Below are positions 35,326 to 44,823 of a stretch of 64,000 nucleotides of DNA, one piece after another (within the stretch, counting starts at the first letter, position 1; each line of letters starts with the position of its first letter). The position numbers were made by a program, and so were the translations under genes. Below the pieces are notes generated by a model that was not told where the DNA came from, did no database searches, and was given only the letters and a program-made list of their open reading frames with translations. This DNA is from Chitinophaga sancti (GTDB lineage Bacteria > Bacteroidota > Bacteroidia > Chitinophagales > Chitinophagaceae): positions 62,001-126,000 of the forward strand of contig NZ_CP139972.1 in the NCBI RefSeq assembly GCF_034424315.1, given 5' to 3'.

Positions 35326-35503
35326 AAGAAAGAGGCTGTATCATAAGTCCGATACAGCCTCTTTCTTCTGAAAAAGGTTTTCATTACCGTTGGTGAATTT
35401 CCTCTTTCATGAATGTTTTTATTCGTATCCCTGATGGAGTCGGGCACCCCGTTTAAGCAGTTCTCAGCCGTTAATTTCTATTTATGAGCCAAGCTCTTTT
35501 TTA
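35326..35503. repeat. MITE-like intergenic repeat, copy B (with 43-bp core)
   Basis: Three parts: a 17-bp perfect hairpin AAGAAAGAGGCTGTATC/GATACAGCCTCTTTCTT with ATAAGTCC loop (35326-35367), the 43-bp core (35377-35419), and a block (35424-35501) shared with copy A. The right end in reverse, AAAGAGCTTGGCTCATAAAT, is an imperfect inverted copy of the left end AAAGAGGCTGTATCATAAGT. The hairpin can terminate the barrel gene. Confidence 0.78.
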
Positions 35504-35593
35504 TCCAACCCGGTTTAACATTTTTTAAAACTTTTCCCGATTGCGTAAATACTCCACAATTCCCCGCTGTAGCTTTACAAAAATTTTCACTCA

Positions 35594-37957
35594 ATGTCAG
35601 GAATGTTCAAGACATCACTACTACTTATACTTTTTTGCTTTCCAATAGTACTATTTGCACAACATGGCCCAGCCATCTCAGGGCGCATTACCGCTTTTGA
35701 CGGCCAGCCCATTGAACTCGTCTCCATTTCTATCGTCGAATTAAAAAAAGGTACCCTCACTGACAATAACGGTAACTATAGCATCGAAGAAATCGCCCCT
35801 GGCACTTATACCCTAAGGATCCAGCTACTCGGTGCCCCGCAGAAAGATTTCAAAATAGAAGTCGTACCCGGGCGCCCGGCCATACTGGATTACCAGTTGC
35901 CAAAAGAAAACATCCAGGCCTTACAGGAAGTGCGCATAATCGGTAACACGAACAAGTTTTCTAAAAAAGAAAGCTACTACGTCAGCCGTCTTCCATTAAA
36001 GAACCTGGAGAATCCACAAGTCTATAACGTGGTGCCAAAGGAACTGATCGAAGAACAAATGGCCATAGACCTGGGTAGCATTTCTAAAAACGTACCTGGT
36101 GCCGGCCTCCCGATGATCGCCAACCAGGGCCGTGTAACCTTCCGTCAGCGCGGGTTCGAAACAGAGCCAAACGCCCGCAACGGGGTGGCCGGTGCAGCCT
36201 TTGCCACCCTCGATCCCGTCAACCTCGAAAGGGTAGAAGCCATCAAAGGTCCATCTGCCACCCTGTTCGGAACCAATATCTCCAGCAGCTATGGTGGCTT
36301 GTATAACCGTGTTACCAAGAAACCTTTTAATGGTTTCGGCGGCGAAGTGGCCTTCACCGGCGGTAGCTGGAACTACAACCGTCTTACAGTAGACGTGAAC
36401 ACCCCTGTAAATAAAGAAAAAACAATGCTCTTCCGCCTGAACGGTGCCACCACCTTCCAGAAGAGTTTCCAGGATATGGGATTTACGAATAATCTGAGCC
36501 TTGCGCCGAGTTTCTCCTACCAGATTACAGATCGTCTCTCCCTTCTCTTAGACGTCGAATTCGGGCAGGAAAAAGGTACTTCTGTAGTTCGCTTCAATCC
36601 ATACACCGGGGGCGGCAAGACCCTCTCTATTGCAGATATGAAATTCCCTTATAAAAGGCTTTTCCTGAGCAATGACCTGGCTTACCAGACCCAGATGATG
36701 AACATCTTTGCCCAGATCAACTATAAGATCTCCGAACATTGGACCTCCCAGACCGTAGTATCCCGCGCCCGTTCTTCTATCAATGGGTATATCAATGCGC
36801 TGAACGGACGTACCGATTCTACCCTGCGTGCCAGTGTCATCAATGGTTATACCACCTTCATCGCTACCGACATCCAGCAGAACTTTATCGGTGATTTCAA
36901 TATCGGAAAGTTCCGCAACCGGATGGTGATAGGCCTGGATTACTACAATAACAGCAATTCATTTGACAGAACCACTGTCGCGGGGCCTACGATCAATTTC
37001 CAGCATCCGGGTGCCAGCTACCGCCTCGGAAAGTCTACCATAGATTCCCTGGTAGCAAGAGCCACCGGTACGGCTATCCGTAACGAAAACAATGGAGACA
37101 ACAGCTATGCGGCTTATGCATCTGATGTATTTAATATCACAAAGAACCTGATGGCCATGGTGAGCCTGCGCGTAGACTACTACCGCGCCCAGGGCACGCA
37201 CAGCATCATTTACGATACCACTGCTGCCGGTACCAATTATCACCAGACAGCCCTGTCTCCCAAATTGGGCCTGGTATACGAAGTACTGAAAGATAAAGTA
37301 TCCGTTTTTGGTAGCTACATGAATGGCTTCTTCCACGAAACCGGAACTGATTACGAAGGAAACGCCTTTAAACCTGAAGAAGGTAACCAACTGGAAGGTG
37401 GCGTAAAAGTAGATGTATGGCAACACAAACTGGTAGGTACTTTGAGTTGCTACGATATCCGGGTGAAAAATGTAGTCATTGCTGACCTGGAGCATAATGG
37501 TTATAGCAAGCAGAATGGTACACAGCGCAGCAAAGGCCTGGAAGCAGAGATCACGGTGAACCCTGTACGCGGTCTGAACATCGTAGCCGGTTATGCGTAC
37601 AACGATAGCAAATACACAAAATCAGATAGCGCCACCCTTGGATTAAGACCTGCATTATCCGGTCCTCCTAATATGTGGAATTTCTGGGCAAGCTATCATA
37701 TTTCCAGCGGTAACCTGAATGGACTGGGCTTTGGTTTTGGCGGTAATGGGGGAGATCAGTCTTACCAGACAAACACTGCAACAACTAAGATCACGATACC
37801 TTCTTACGTGATGCTGGATGCATCTGTATTTTATGAAAGATCTAAATATAGGATCGGTGTGAAGATCGATAACCTCACCAGCCAGAAAGCCTGGTCTGTG
37901 AGATTGACGCCACAGCCACCCACCCGTGTACTGGGCAGCTTTGCACTGAAATTCTAA
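35594..37957 (+). CDS. TonB-dependent siderophore-type outer-membrane receptor
   Basis: Outer-membrane active transporter of 787 residues. The signal peptide (TSLLLILFCFPIVLFAQ) precedes a carboxypeptidase-regulatory-like domain (about 27-105: ISGRITAFDGQPIELVSISI), a plug domain (about 125-235: RVTFRQRGFETEPNARNG, LERVEAIKGPSATLFGT) and a 22-stranded barrel ending APPTRVLGSFALKF-like (TRVLGSFALKF). The RQRGF and GPSATLFG motifs and the overall length fit FhuA-type ferric-siderophore receptors. No SusD, sigma/anti-sigma pair or siderophore genes are adjacent. The gene is bracketed by inverted copies of the hairpin/43-bp repeat (35326-35420 and 38028-38121). Confidence 0.9.
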   Translation: MSGMFKTSLLLILFCFPIVLFAQHGPAISGRITAFDGQPIELVSISIVELKKGTLTDNNGNYSIEEIAPGTYTLRIQLLGAPQKDFKIEVVPGRPAILDYQLPKENIQALQEVRIIGNTNKFSKKESYYVSRLPLKNLENPQVYNVVPKELIEEQMAIDLGSISKNVPGAGLPMIANQGRVTFRQRGFETEPNARNGVAGAAFATLDPVNLERVEAIKGPSATLFGTNISSSYGGLYNRVTKKPFNGFGGEVAFTGGSWNYNRLTVDVNTPVNKEKTMLFRLNGATTFQKSFQDMGFTNNLSLAPSFSYQITDRLSLLLDVEFGQEKGTSVVRFNPYTGGGKTLSIADMKFPYKRLFLSNDLAYQTQMMNIFAQINYKISEHWTSQTVVSRARSSINGYINALNGRTDSTLRASVINGYTTFIATDIQQNFIGDFNIGKFRNRMVIGLDYYNNSNSFDRTTVAGPTINFQHPGASYRLGKSTIDSLVARATGTAIRNENNGDNSYAAYASDVFNITKNLMAMVSLRVDYYRAQGTHSIIYDTTAAGTNYHQTALSPKLGLVYEVLKDKVSVFGSYMNGFFHETGTDYEGNAFKPEEGNQLEGGVKVDVWQHKLVGTLSCYDIRVKNVVIADLEHNGYSKQNGTQRSKGLEAEITVNPVRGLNIVAGYAYNDSKYTKSDSATLGLRPALSGPPNMWNFWASYHISSGNLNGLGFGFGGNGGDQSYQTNTATTKITIPSYVMLDASVFYERSKYRIGVKIDNLTSQKAWSVRLTPQPPTRVLGSFALKF

Positions 37958-38027
37958 AAATTGAAATGTTGAAAGAAAGAATTCCCGGGAGAGCGCATCC
38001 CAGGCAATTGGGTATCTAATACAGAAA

Positions 38028-38121
38028 TAAAACATTCATGAAAGAGGTAATTCACCAACGGTAATGAAAACCACTTTCAGAAAAAAGAGGCTGTATCATA
38101 AGTCCGATACAGCCTCTTTTT
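38028..38121. repeat. Intergenic repeat, copy C (inverted 43-bp core plus hairpin)
   Basis: Inverted 43-bp core at 38029-38071 (one mismatch to copy B), then a 16-bp perfect hairpin AAAAAGAGGCTGTATC/GATACAGCCTCTTTTT with loop ATAAGTCC (38082-38121). The order is the mirror of copy B, so the two bracket the TonB receptor gene. The hairpin can terminate that gene ahead of pepE. Confidence 0.8.
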
Positions 38122-38139
38122 CATCATAGAACTAATATA

Positions 38140-38147
38140 TACCTTTG
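38140..38147 (+). promoter_or_regulatory. -7 element of pepE
   Basis: TACCTTTG matches TAnnTTTG; the -33 position is TTT rather than TTG. Transcription would begin near 38152, about 20 nt before the ATG. Confidence 0.6.
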
Positions 38148-38171
38148 CGACGTACTATTAAACGAATATTC

Positions 38172-38873
38172 ATGAAAAACGTCGTACTTGCCAGTACTTC
38201 TACCCTTTACGGTGAAAAATACCTTCAGTACCTCCTCCCGGTTATGCAGGAACTTTTTGCCGGCATCGACGAAATCGTCTTCATTCCCTACGCCCGTCCG
38301 GGTGGTATCTCGCACGACGAATACACGGCCCGCGCAGCAGCTGGTCTCGCAAACATCGGTATCAGGGTAAAAGGCTTACATACCTTCGCTGATCCTGCAC
38401 AGGCTATCCGCGAAGCCAAAGGCTTCTTTACCGGGGGTGGCAATACCTTCGTACTGGTAAAACAATTGCATGAACTCAAACTCATGGACCTGCTTAGCGA
38501 AGTGGTTGCGAAAGGAACACCTTACATTGGTGCAAGTGCCGGCAGCAATATCGGTGGCGTCAATATGCAGACCACGAATGATATGCCGATTGTATATCCG
38601 CCCAGTTTCCAGACGATGGGTTTAATGCCCTATAACATAAACCCGCATTACCAGGAACCGATCCCCGGTGTACCGCACATGGGCGAAACCAGGGAAACGC
38701 GTATTCTTGAATTTCATACCCAACAAGCTATCCCGGTAATTGGTCTGCGCGAAGGCAGCTGGATCCGTATCAAAGGAGATGAGATCCGCCTGCAGGGCAG
38801 TATGCCTGCCAAAATTTTCGAACAGGGGAAAACACCTTACGAATTACCAGCAGGTGCCGACATTAAAATCTAA
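38172..38873 (+). CDS. pepE: Dipeptidase E (peptidase family S51)
   Basis: Cytoplasmic serine peptidase hydrolysing Asp-X dipeptides. From ATG 38172 (233 residues, close to the 229 of Salmonella PepE): FFTGGGNTFVLVKQL, nucleophile Ser122 in GASAGSNIGG, then NDMPIVYPPSFQTMGLMPYNINPHYQEP with the Asp/His region. An upstream TTG at 38145 lies inside the -7 box and is ruled out. It is monocistronic; the promoter follows directly on the copy C repeat. A partial duplication of its last codons (ATTAAAATCTAA) recurs about 50 nt downstream. Confidence 0.94.
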   Translation: MKNVVLASTSTLYGEKYLQYLLPVMQELFAGIDEIVFIPYARPGGISHDEYTARAAAGLANIGIRVKGLHTFADPAQAIREAKGFFTGGGNTFVLVKQLHELKLMDLLSEVVAKGTPYIGASAGSNIGGVNMQTTNDMPIVYPPSFQTMGLMPYNINPHYQEPIPGVPHMGETRETRILEFHTQQAIPVIGLREGSWIRIKGDEIRLQGSMPAKIFEQGKTPYELPAGADIKI

Positions 38874-39000
38874 ATAGATCTCCGGCGCTTCAATATAAAT
38901 GCGAAAAAAAATTCCAGGCAGGCATTAAAATCTAACTGGAAATAATTTCACTGCTACACATTCACGATCCTTAATGCCGCCAGACCTGTAAAATCCTATC

Positions 39001-39270
39001 ATGATACTCAATATACGTTCCCTTCGCAGGCAGATCAAAGCACAGCGATACAAAGATATCCCGGTTACACTCAGTCTGCTTTCTATACCAATTGTATTGT
39101 CTTTGCTGATCACTGAACAGGTCTCTGCTACCTGTATGCTGCTCTCCGCATTCATCGCAATATATACTGCAGCTGCATTCGCAATCAAAAAACGAAAGCC
39201 GTTATTATTCAGGCCGCTCCTTATTGCAGCTGCCATATTATTCGTGATTGTTTTAGAAAAAATGATTTAA
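39001..39270 (+). CDS. Small predicted membrane protein
   Basis: An 89-residue protein starting MILNIRSLRRQIKAQRYKDI. A basic N-terminal segment is followed by about three hydrophobic helices (VTLSLLSIPIVLSLLI, SATCMLLSAFIAIYTAAAFA, PLLIAAAILFVIVLEKM). No family is recognised. The start is the only ATG before the basic segment. It lies 127 nt after pepE and its stop directly abuts the inverted-repeat element at 39274. Coding is supported by the clean alternation of charged ends and membrane helices; the opposite strand gives no better reading. Confidence 0.65.
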   Translation: MILNIRSLRRQIKAQRYKDIPVTLSLLSIPIVLSLLITEQVSATCMLLSAFIAIYTAAAFAIKKRKPLLFRPLLIAAAILFVIVLEKMI

Positions 39271-39273
39271 TAA

Positions 39274-39389
39274 AAAAGAGATTGTATCAAATGTGATTTG
39301 AAGACATCGCGCATTGTGTCAACCCAAATGCGCACCCTCAGGGCCCTGAATTATACCCGGGAAAGCTCACTTTTGATACAATCTCTTTT
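39274..39389. repeat. MITE-like element with 23-bp terminal inverted repeats
   Basis: Arms 39274-39296 and 39367-39389 are inverted copies with one mismatch; each begins AAAAGAGATTGTATCAAA at its outer end. The 70-bp interior has GCGCATT/AAATGCGC and a 12-bp perfect palindrome TCAGGGCCCTGA (39338-39349). Total 116 bp, no coding. It may also terminate the small membrane gene. Confidence 0.75.
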
Positions 39390-39442
39390 CAATATTTTTT
39401 TATCACAGTCTGATCATGTTTTCACTTATTTAACATTGTGTT

Positions 39443-39473
39443 TTGTTAATTCTAAAAACTTTACCTAAGTTTA
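39443..39473 (+). promoter_or_regulatory. Probable promoter of the first susC operon
   Basis: TTG at 39443-39445, exactly 20-nt spacer, TAAGTTTA (7 of 8 to TAnnTTTG) at 39466-39473. Transcription from near 39478 would give a leader of about 445 nt before susC. The rest of 39390-39924 holds the tandem repeats listed next and is otherwise non-coding. Confidence 0.55.
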
Positions 39474-39658
39474 ACGCATCATTCTAATTTACTCTCCGGT
39501 GAAGAACCGTTTATTCCCATCTAACCTTCTCCTGTAAAGCATTTAATCTCCATTTTATCCTAGCTGTGTCAGTAGAGAGAACTTGTCATTTCAACAAGAA
39601 CAATGAACAATAAACATTAAAAACTAACAGGAAAAACTTAGCTGTGTAATACCTACAC

Positions 39659-39812
39659 ATATGGAATACTAATTTCCAAAATCTTAATTCGCTGCATATT
39701 TACCTGCAGTAAAAGGGAGGCTATTTCCAAAATTAAATAAACAGCATGCAAAGTATGCCGTAAAGGGAAAACTATTTCCAGCAACTACATATTCAATATG
39801 CAGTAAGGAACC
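39659..39812 (+). repeat. Degenerate tandem repeats in the susC leader
   Basis: Imperfect units of about 50 bp. CTATTTCCAAAAT-like boxes occur at 39670-39682, 39721-39733 and 39771-39783. They alternate with GCATATTTACCTGCAGTAAA (39694-39713), GCATGCAAAGTATGCCGTAAA-like sequence (39744-39764) and CATATTCAATATGCAGTAA (39788-39806). They lie in the predicted long leader, 110-270 nt before the ATG. Confidence 0.55.
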
Positions 39813-39924
39813 CGCTTTTTCAATAACATAAATAATCAATAAAACACAGGCTGTGCCTACAACACAGCAGGAGGAAGTTTTTGCTTTAACACACTCTATA
39901 TTATCAACAAAAATTAGCAATTCA

Positions 39925-42900
39925 ATGCAAAGATCGTTTATTGTATGTACGGTCCTGTTCCTGCTATGCGTATTCAACGCAATCGCACAGGAGAAAAAGA
40001 CAGTCTCAGGGTCTGTACAGGATGAAAAAGGCAATCCACTCGTAGGTGTAAGTGTGCAGGAAAAAGGCACCACTAATGGTGCCAGTACCGGCGACGGAGG
40101 TAAGTTCTCATTGAAAGTAGCTCCCGGCGCTACATTGATCTTCTCCTACATTGGTTATGTAAAACAGGAAGTAGCAGCATCTGCCGCCGCTTCTATCCAC
40201 CTGGTTACCGATCAGAAAGGCCTGAACGAAGTAGTCGTTACGGCCATGGGTATCAAAAGAGAAACCCGTGCACTCGGTTATGCAGTCAGCACCGTCAGCG
40301 CAAAAGAGATCACACAGAGCGGTTCTACCAACTTCGCTTCTGCCCTCTATGGTAAAGCTGCCGGTGTAAAGATCGTTTCAGCACCGGGTGGTGCCGGTAG
40401 TGCCGTATCCGTACAGGTGCGTGGTGTATCGTCCATCAGCATGAGCACACAGCCCCTGTATGTTGTAGACGGTATTCCTATCCGTAACTACAATACACTC
40501 ACTTCCCAGTCATGGGGTACTACCAACAGCCGTATTGATGGTAATGGTGCACTCGACATCAACCCTGAAGATATCGAAACACTCACTATCCTCAAAGGTG
40601 CCAGCGCATCTGCACTCTATGGCTCGGAAGCTACTAACGGTGTGGTGGTGGTCACCACTAAAAAAGGTACCAAAGGCAGAGGTCTAGGTGTTGATATGAA
40701 CTATACTTTCAACCTCGAAAACGTATCTACCAATCCCGATTACCAGAACGAATATGGTCCCGGCTATGATGCACAAACAAACGTTGGTAACGGTATAGCA
40801 GATGCCCAGGGCTGGGTAACCGATTCCGATGGCAGCAAGCATCCTTACTATGGCGCCTACCCACAGTTCGGCCCCAAGTTCGATAACAGCTCCGTGAAAT
40901 ACTGGGATGGTTCTACACGTACTTACAAAGCGAACAAAAATAACTATAAAGATTTCTTCCAGCAGGGTTATAACTCTAACCTGAACATGGCACTGTCCAA
41001 TGCAAATGAGAATGGTAGCTACCGTATGTCATATACCCGCACGGACTATAAAAGCATCATGCCCGGCAGCAAACTGAATAAGAACAACTTCAATTTCAAC
41101 GGTACCCTGAAACTGAGTAGAAAAGTATCTGTTGATCTCGTATCTACTTACAATAACAATTTCACCCATAACCGCGCTTACGCCATGAGCAGCCTTTTTG
41201 GCGAATATAATGGTTTCTTCAGCCGTATGGATGATATGGATACGTACTTCGATAAATACAAAACTTCCAACGGTTATAAATACGTTGCCTACAATAACTA
41301 CAGCTATGATCAGGATGAGAAATTACTTTACAGGGTACGCGCTACCAACCTGTTCGATTACCTGTATACCAACCTGCGTAATAGTTACGATGAAACACAA
41401 AACCGTTTCATCAACAGCATCACACTGAATGTAGCGTTCCTCGACAACCTGCGCTTCCGTGGCCGTGTAGGTAGTGATTACACCGGCTGGAGCGCCCTCG
41501 ACAAGGAACACAACACACAGCCTTCTACAGTCGGTTACACCGGTGCATATGCTACTGAACAACGTAACAACAATAATACATATGCCGATCTGCTGCTGAC
41601 CTGGAACCCTAAGATCAGCCACGATTTCGACCTCACTGTAACCGGTGGTGGTTCGGGCAGAAAACAAACTTACCTGTACCAGAAAACTTCTACCACCGAT
41701 GGTCTGGCAGAAGAAAATTGGTTCAGCCTTGCTAACTCTGCGAGTACCGTCACTTCACAGTCTGCCCGTGCCACACAGGTAGATGGAGCTGCATTCGCTA
41801 TGTTCAACATGAGTTACAAAAGCTTCCTGTACCTGGAAGCAACGGGTCGTTACGAAGGTACTTCTACCTTGCCCAGCCATGTGAACACTTATTTCTATCC
41901 ATCCGTGAGTGCCGGTTTTGTATTCTCCGATGTATTGAAGATGCCTTCCTGGCTGAACTATGGCAAGCTGAGAGCTTCTTACGCGCTGGTAGGTAACCAT
42001 CCTGCTATCTATGCTTCGAACGTGGCGTACAATCAATACTCCGTAGTATACGATAACGCAAACATCCTCTATCAGCAACCTAATGCTTCTGCATTCGGTA
42101 ACCCTAATATCGTATCCGAACAGAAACGTGAATCTGAAATTGGTGTGGAAACCAAATTCCTTGATGGTAGAGTAGGGCTGGACCTGAGCTATTATAATAA
42201 CAAGGTGAACAAGCAGATCGTAACAGCCAGCACAGCGCCTTCCAGCGGTGCAACCACTGAACTGATGAATGCCGGTAGCATCTCTAACTACGGATGGGAA
42301 GCAGCAATCAATGCAACGCCTATCCAGAAAAAAGATTTCCGCTGGGCCACCCGTTTCAACTTCGCCATCAACAGGAACAAGCTGACTGAACTGGATAACA
42401 ATCTTCAGAGTCTCACAGACAACGTAGATGGTGGTGGTTACCTGATCATGCGATCCGAAGTTGGCGATGCATTGGGTAACATCTATGTACACCCTATGAC
42501 TACAGATGCAAATGGCAACAAAGTAGTAAGTGGTGATGGTTACTATACCGTGGATGCGAACAACTACAAGTACGCAGGTAATATCCTGCCAAAAGTAGTT
42601 GGTGGTTTCTCAAATACTATCAGCTATAAAGCATTCACACTGGACTTCACACTGGATTACCGCTTTGGTGGTAAACTGATCTCTATCCCTACCTACTACC
42701 AGCTAGGTGCAGGTATGTTTAAAAACACACTGCAATACAGGGATGCGGCACATGGTGGGATCTCTTATGTAGCAAATGATGATGCAAAAGCCGATTACAC
42801 CGCCAATGCAGATGGTGACCGTCATGATGGTGTGATCCTGAAAGGAGTAACATCCACAGGTGCAACCAACAGCAAGGTGATCAGCGCAGCCGCTTACTAT

Positions 42901-43203
42901 ATGAATAATTTCAACTGGCGTAACGATGGTGACTACTCTGCAGCAGTATTCAACAATAGTTATATCAAGGTACGTGAAGTATCCTTCTCTTACAGCATGC
43001 CTAAAAAGATCACGAACCGCCTGCACCTGCAGCAATTGCAGCTGAGCCTCATAGGCCGCAACCTGTTCTACCTGTATAAATCGCTGCCTTATGGTTTAGA
43101 TCCGGAAGTAGCAGTAGGTTCTTCATGGTCCAGCCAGGGTATTGACAACGGTACTGCCGGTGCTACCCGTAGCCTTGGTGCCAGCCTGCGTGCACGCTTC
43201 TAA
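39925..43203 (+). CDS. SusC/RagA-family TonB-linked outer-membrane transporter (locus 1)
   Basis: Large outer-membrane importer of 1092 residues that works with the SusD-like lipoprotein encoded 30 nt downstream. Signal peptide MQRSFIVCTVLFLLCVFNAIA; carboxypeptidase-regulatory-like domain (about 25-105: VSGSVQDEKGNPLVGVSVQEKG); plug with the SusC signature ALYGKAAGVKIVSAPGGAGSA and EDIETLTILKGASASALYGSEA (about 110-240); barrel ending RSLGASLRARF. No signal-transducing N-terminal extension is present, so no anti-sigma partner is expected. ATG 39925 is chosen because it begins the signal peptide; the longer frame from 39853 does not. The substrate is unknown and no CAZyme is adjacent. Confidence 0.95.
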   Translation: MQRSFIVCTVLFLLCVFNAIAQEKKTVSGSVQDEKGNPLVGVSVQEKGTTNGASTGDGGKFSLKVAPGATLIFSYIGYVKQEVAASAAASIHLVTDQKGLNEVVVTAMGIKRETRALGYAVSTVSAKEITQSGSTNFASALYGKAAGVKIVSAPGGAGSAVSVQVRGVSSISMSTQPLYVVDGIPIRNYNTLTSQSWGTTNSRIDGNGALDINPEDIETLTILKGASASALYGSEATNGVVVVTTKKGTKGRGLGVDMNYTFNLENVSTNPDYQNEYGPGYDAQTNVGNGIADAQGWVTDSDGSKHPYYGAYPQFGPKFDNSSVKYWDGSTRTYKANKNNYKDFFQQGYNSNLNMALSNANENGSYRMSYTRTDYKSIMPGSKLNKNNFNFNGTLKLSRKVSVDLVSTYNNNFTHNRAYAMSSLFGEYNGFFSRMDDMDTYFDKYKTSNGYKYVAYNNYSYDQDEKLLYRVRATNLFDYLYTNLRNSYDETQNRFINSITLNVAFLDNLRFRGRVGSDYTGWSALDKEHNTQPSTVGYTGAYATEQRNNNNTYADLLLTWNPKISHDFDLTVTGGGSGRKQTYLYQKTSTTDGLAEENWFSLANSASTVTSQSARATQVDGAAFAMFNMSYKSFLYLEATGRYEGTSTLPSHVNTYFYPSVSAGFVFSDVLKMPSWLNYGKLRASYALVGNHPAIYASNVAYNQYSVVYDNANILYQQPNASAFGNPNIVSEQKRESEIGVETKFLDGRVGLDLSYYNNKVNKQIVTASTAPSSGATTELMNAGSISNYGWEAAINATPIQKKDFRWATRFNFAINRNKLTELDNNLQSLTDNVDGGGYLIMRSEVGDALGNIYVHPMTTDANGNKVVSGDGYYTVDANNYKYAGNILPKVVGGFSNTISYKAFTLDFTLDYRFGGKLISIPTYYQLGAGMFKNTLQYRDAAHGGISYVANDDAKADYTANADGDRHDGVILKGVTSTGATNSKVISAAAYYMNNFNWRNDGDYSAAVFNNSYIKVREVSFSYSMPKKITNRLHLQQLQLSLIGRNLFYLYKSLPYGLDPEVAVGSSWSSQGIDNGTAGATRSLGASLRARF

Positions 43204-43233
43204 TTTTAATTGCCAAACTAAACCAGATTACAA

Positions 43234-44796
43234 ATGAAACGTCTCTTTATAATATTTGCTTTCCTTGCAGCGGCTTTCAGCTCCTGTAAGAAATCACTGG
43301 AAGAAAACTATATGAACCCCGAGCTCACCACCAGTGGCTCCCTGGGTAAATTACTTTCGGGTATGTACCTGAATAAAAGGATTCACCCCTCTTACTGGGA
43401 TTGGTATACATTCGTGATGCCAACCACAGGTGCGTTCTCTCAAACCGTAGCCCTTTCGCCAGGTGCACAGATGTATGTACCCTCTACCAGCTATACCGAA
43501 AACCGCTGGGTGGATTACTATGATGGTGCTACCGGTACAGACTACAATTACAGTGGCCCGGGTATCATGAGTAACTATCGTGAAATGGAGACCGTCTACA
43601 ATGCCATGTCTGCCGAAGATCAGCAAACAGGCCTGATCTTCCTGAAAGTGGCACAGGTGATCTTATATGACCAGACATCACAGATGATCGACCTCTGGGG
43701 AGATATTCCCTTCTCAGCGTCCAACTCACTGAACGTTACCCGTTCCCTGAGTTATGCAAAGTTTGATGATGCAGCAAGTCTGTACGACACTATGATCACG
43801 AACCTGAAAGTGCTGAATGCTTATTTCGATACAGCCACCCTAGCTACCCTGCAGGCTACTGAACTGAAGAAACAGGACCTGATGTTCAACGGAGACCTGG
43901 GCAAATGGCAGCGCTATGCCAACTCACTGCGTCTACGTCTGCTGATGCGGATCTCTAATTACGACGAAGCTACTGCAAAGACAGAAGTAACGACTATGCT
44001 GAACGATCCGGCTACCTACCCGCTCATTACAGCTAATGAGTACAATGCCGTATTGTGGATGAGCCCTACCACCGTAAAAAGTGACCTGAATGATGTATTC
44101 TCCGGCTACCCATACGCACCGGCTTACCTGCTGGATACCCTGATGCTGGCGAATAATGACCCGCGTACAGATGTATTCTGGGATGCAGATGGTACAAATG
44201 GTTTCAAAGGATTCCCTGTGAACGGTACCACTGCACAATACGAAGCAGGTGGCTATGCTACCTTCGATTCCGCTACATTCTTCTATAACTATAATATTCC
44301 GGCCGTGCTGATGACCGCTGCAGAAGTGAGCTTCCTGAAAGCAGAAGCAGATGAGAGATGGACTATCGGCACCGCGCAGACAGACTATGAAAATGGGATT
44401 ACACAGTCTACTGCATTTTATTATAGTATCAACAGCAACATGGTGCTGAAGAGCGGAGACTATACTGCACTGACCGCACCAACCACTGCTACCATCAGTA
44501 CCTATTTGCTGAAGAACGCCATTGCCTACAGTGGTACCACCACAGAAAAACTGGCTAAAATTTACACGCAGAAATGGATGAATTTCTTCGTGCTGCAGGC
44601 CGGCCAGGCATGGGCAGAGTACAGAAGAACCGGGTACCCGGTGCTGGACTTTGCTACCTCCACATCAGCAAGTGGTCCAACACCTCCAAACCGCCTACTT
44701 TATCCGTCATCGGAACAGCTGTATAACAGTGCTAACTATTCTGCAGTATCCGGCAAGGATACCCGGGATACGAAGATCTTCTGGGATGTTAATTGA
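43234..44796 (+). CDS. SusD/RagB-like nutrient-binding lipoprotein (locus 1)
   Basis: Surface lipoprotein of 520 residues that caps the preceding SusC. The signal peptide ends in the lipobox AAFSSC (Cys18) followed by KKS. Helical TPR-like repeats characterise the fold; the sequence (LEENYMNPELTTSGSLGKLLSGMYLN) is closer to the SusD-like group 2 (SusD/RagB superfamily) than to canonical SusD. The C-terminal segment WMNFFVLQAGQAWAEYRRTGYPVL is typical of this group. It is followed by a terminator at 44824, so locus 1 is a two-gene operon. Confidence 0.93.
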   Translation: MKRLFIIFAFLAAAFSSCKKSLEENYMNPELTTSGSLGKLLSGMYLNKRIHPSYWDWYTFVMPTTGAFSQTVALSPGAQMYVPSTSYTENRWVDYYDGATGTDYNYSGPGIMSNYREMETVYNAMSAEDQQTGLIFLKVAQVILYDQTSQMIDLWGDIPFSASNSLNVTRSLSYAKFDDAASLYDTMITNLKVLNAYFDTATLATLQATELKKQDLMFNGDLGKWQRYANSLRLRLLMRISNYDEATAKTEVTTMLNDPATYPLITANEYNAVLWMSPTTVKSDLNDVFSGYPYAPAYLLDTLMLANNDPRTDVFWDADGTNGFKGFPVNGTTAQYEAGGYATFDSATFFYNYNIPAVLMTAAEVSFLKAEADERWTIGTAQTDYENGITQSTAFYYSINSNMVLKSGDYTALTAPTTATISTYLLKNAIAYSGTTTEKLAKIYTQKWMNFFVLQAGQAWAEYRRTGYPVLDFATSTSASGPTPPNRLLYPSSEQLYNSANYSAVSGKDTRDTKIFWDVN

Positions 44797-44823
44797 TAAG
44801 TAGAGATAAGTGTTTAGTTCAAC

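Noticed and set aside
39684..40073. 129-codon minus-strand frame across the first susC leader
   Set aside because: Runs through the tandem repeats and the susC signal peptide antisense; no domain pattern.
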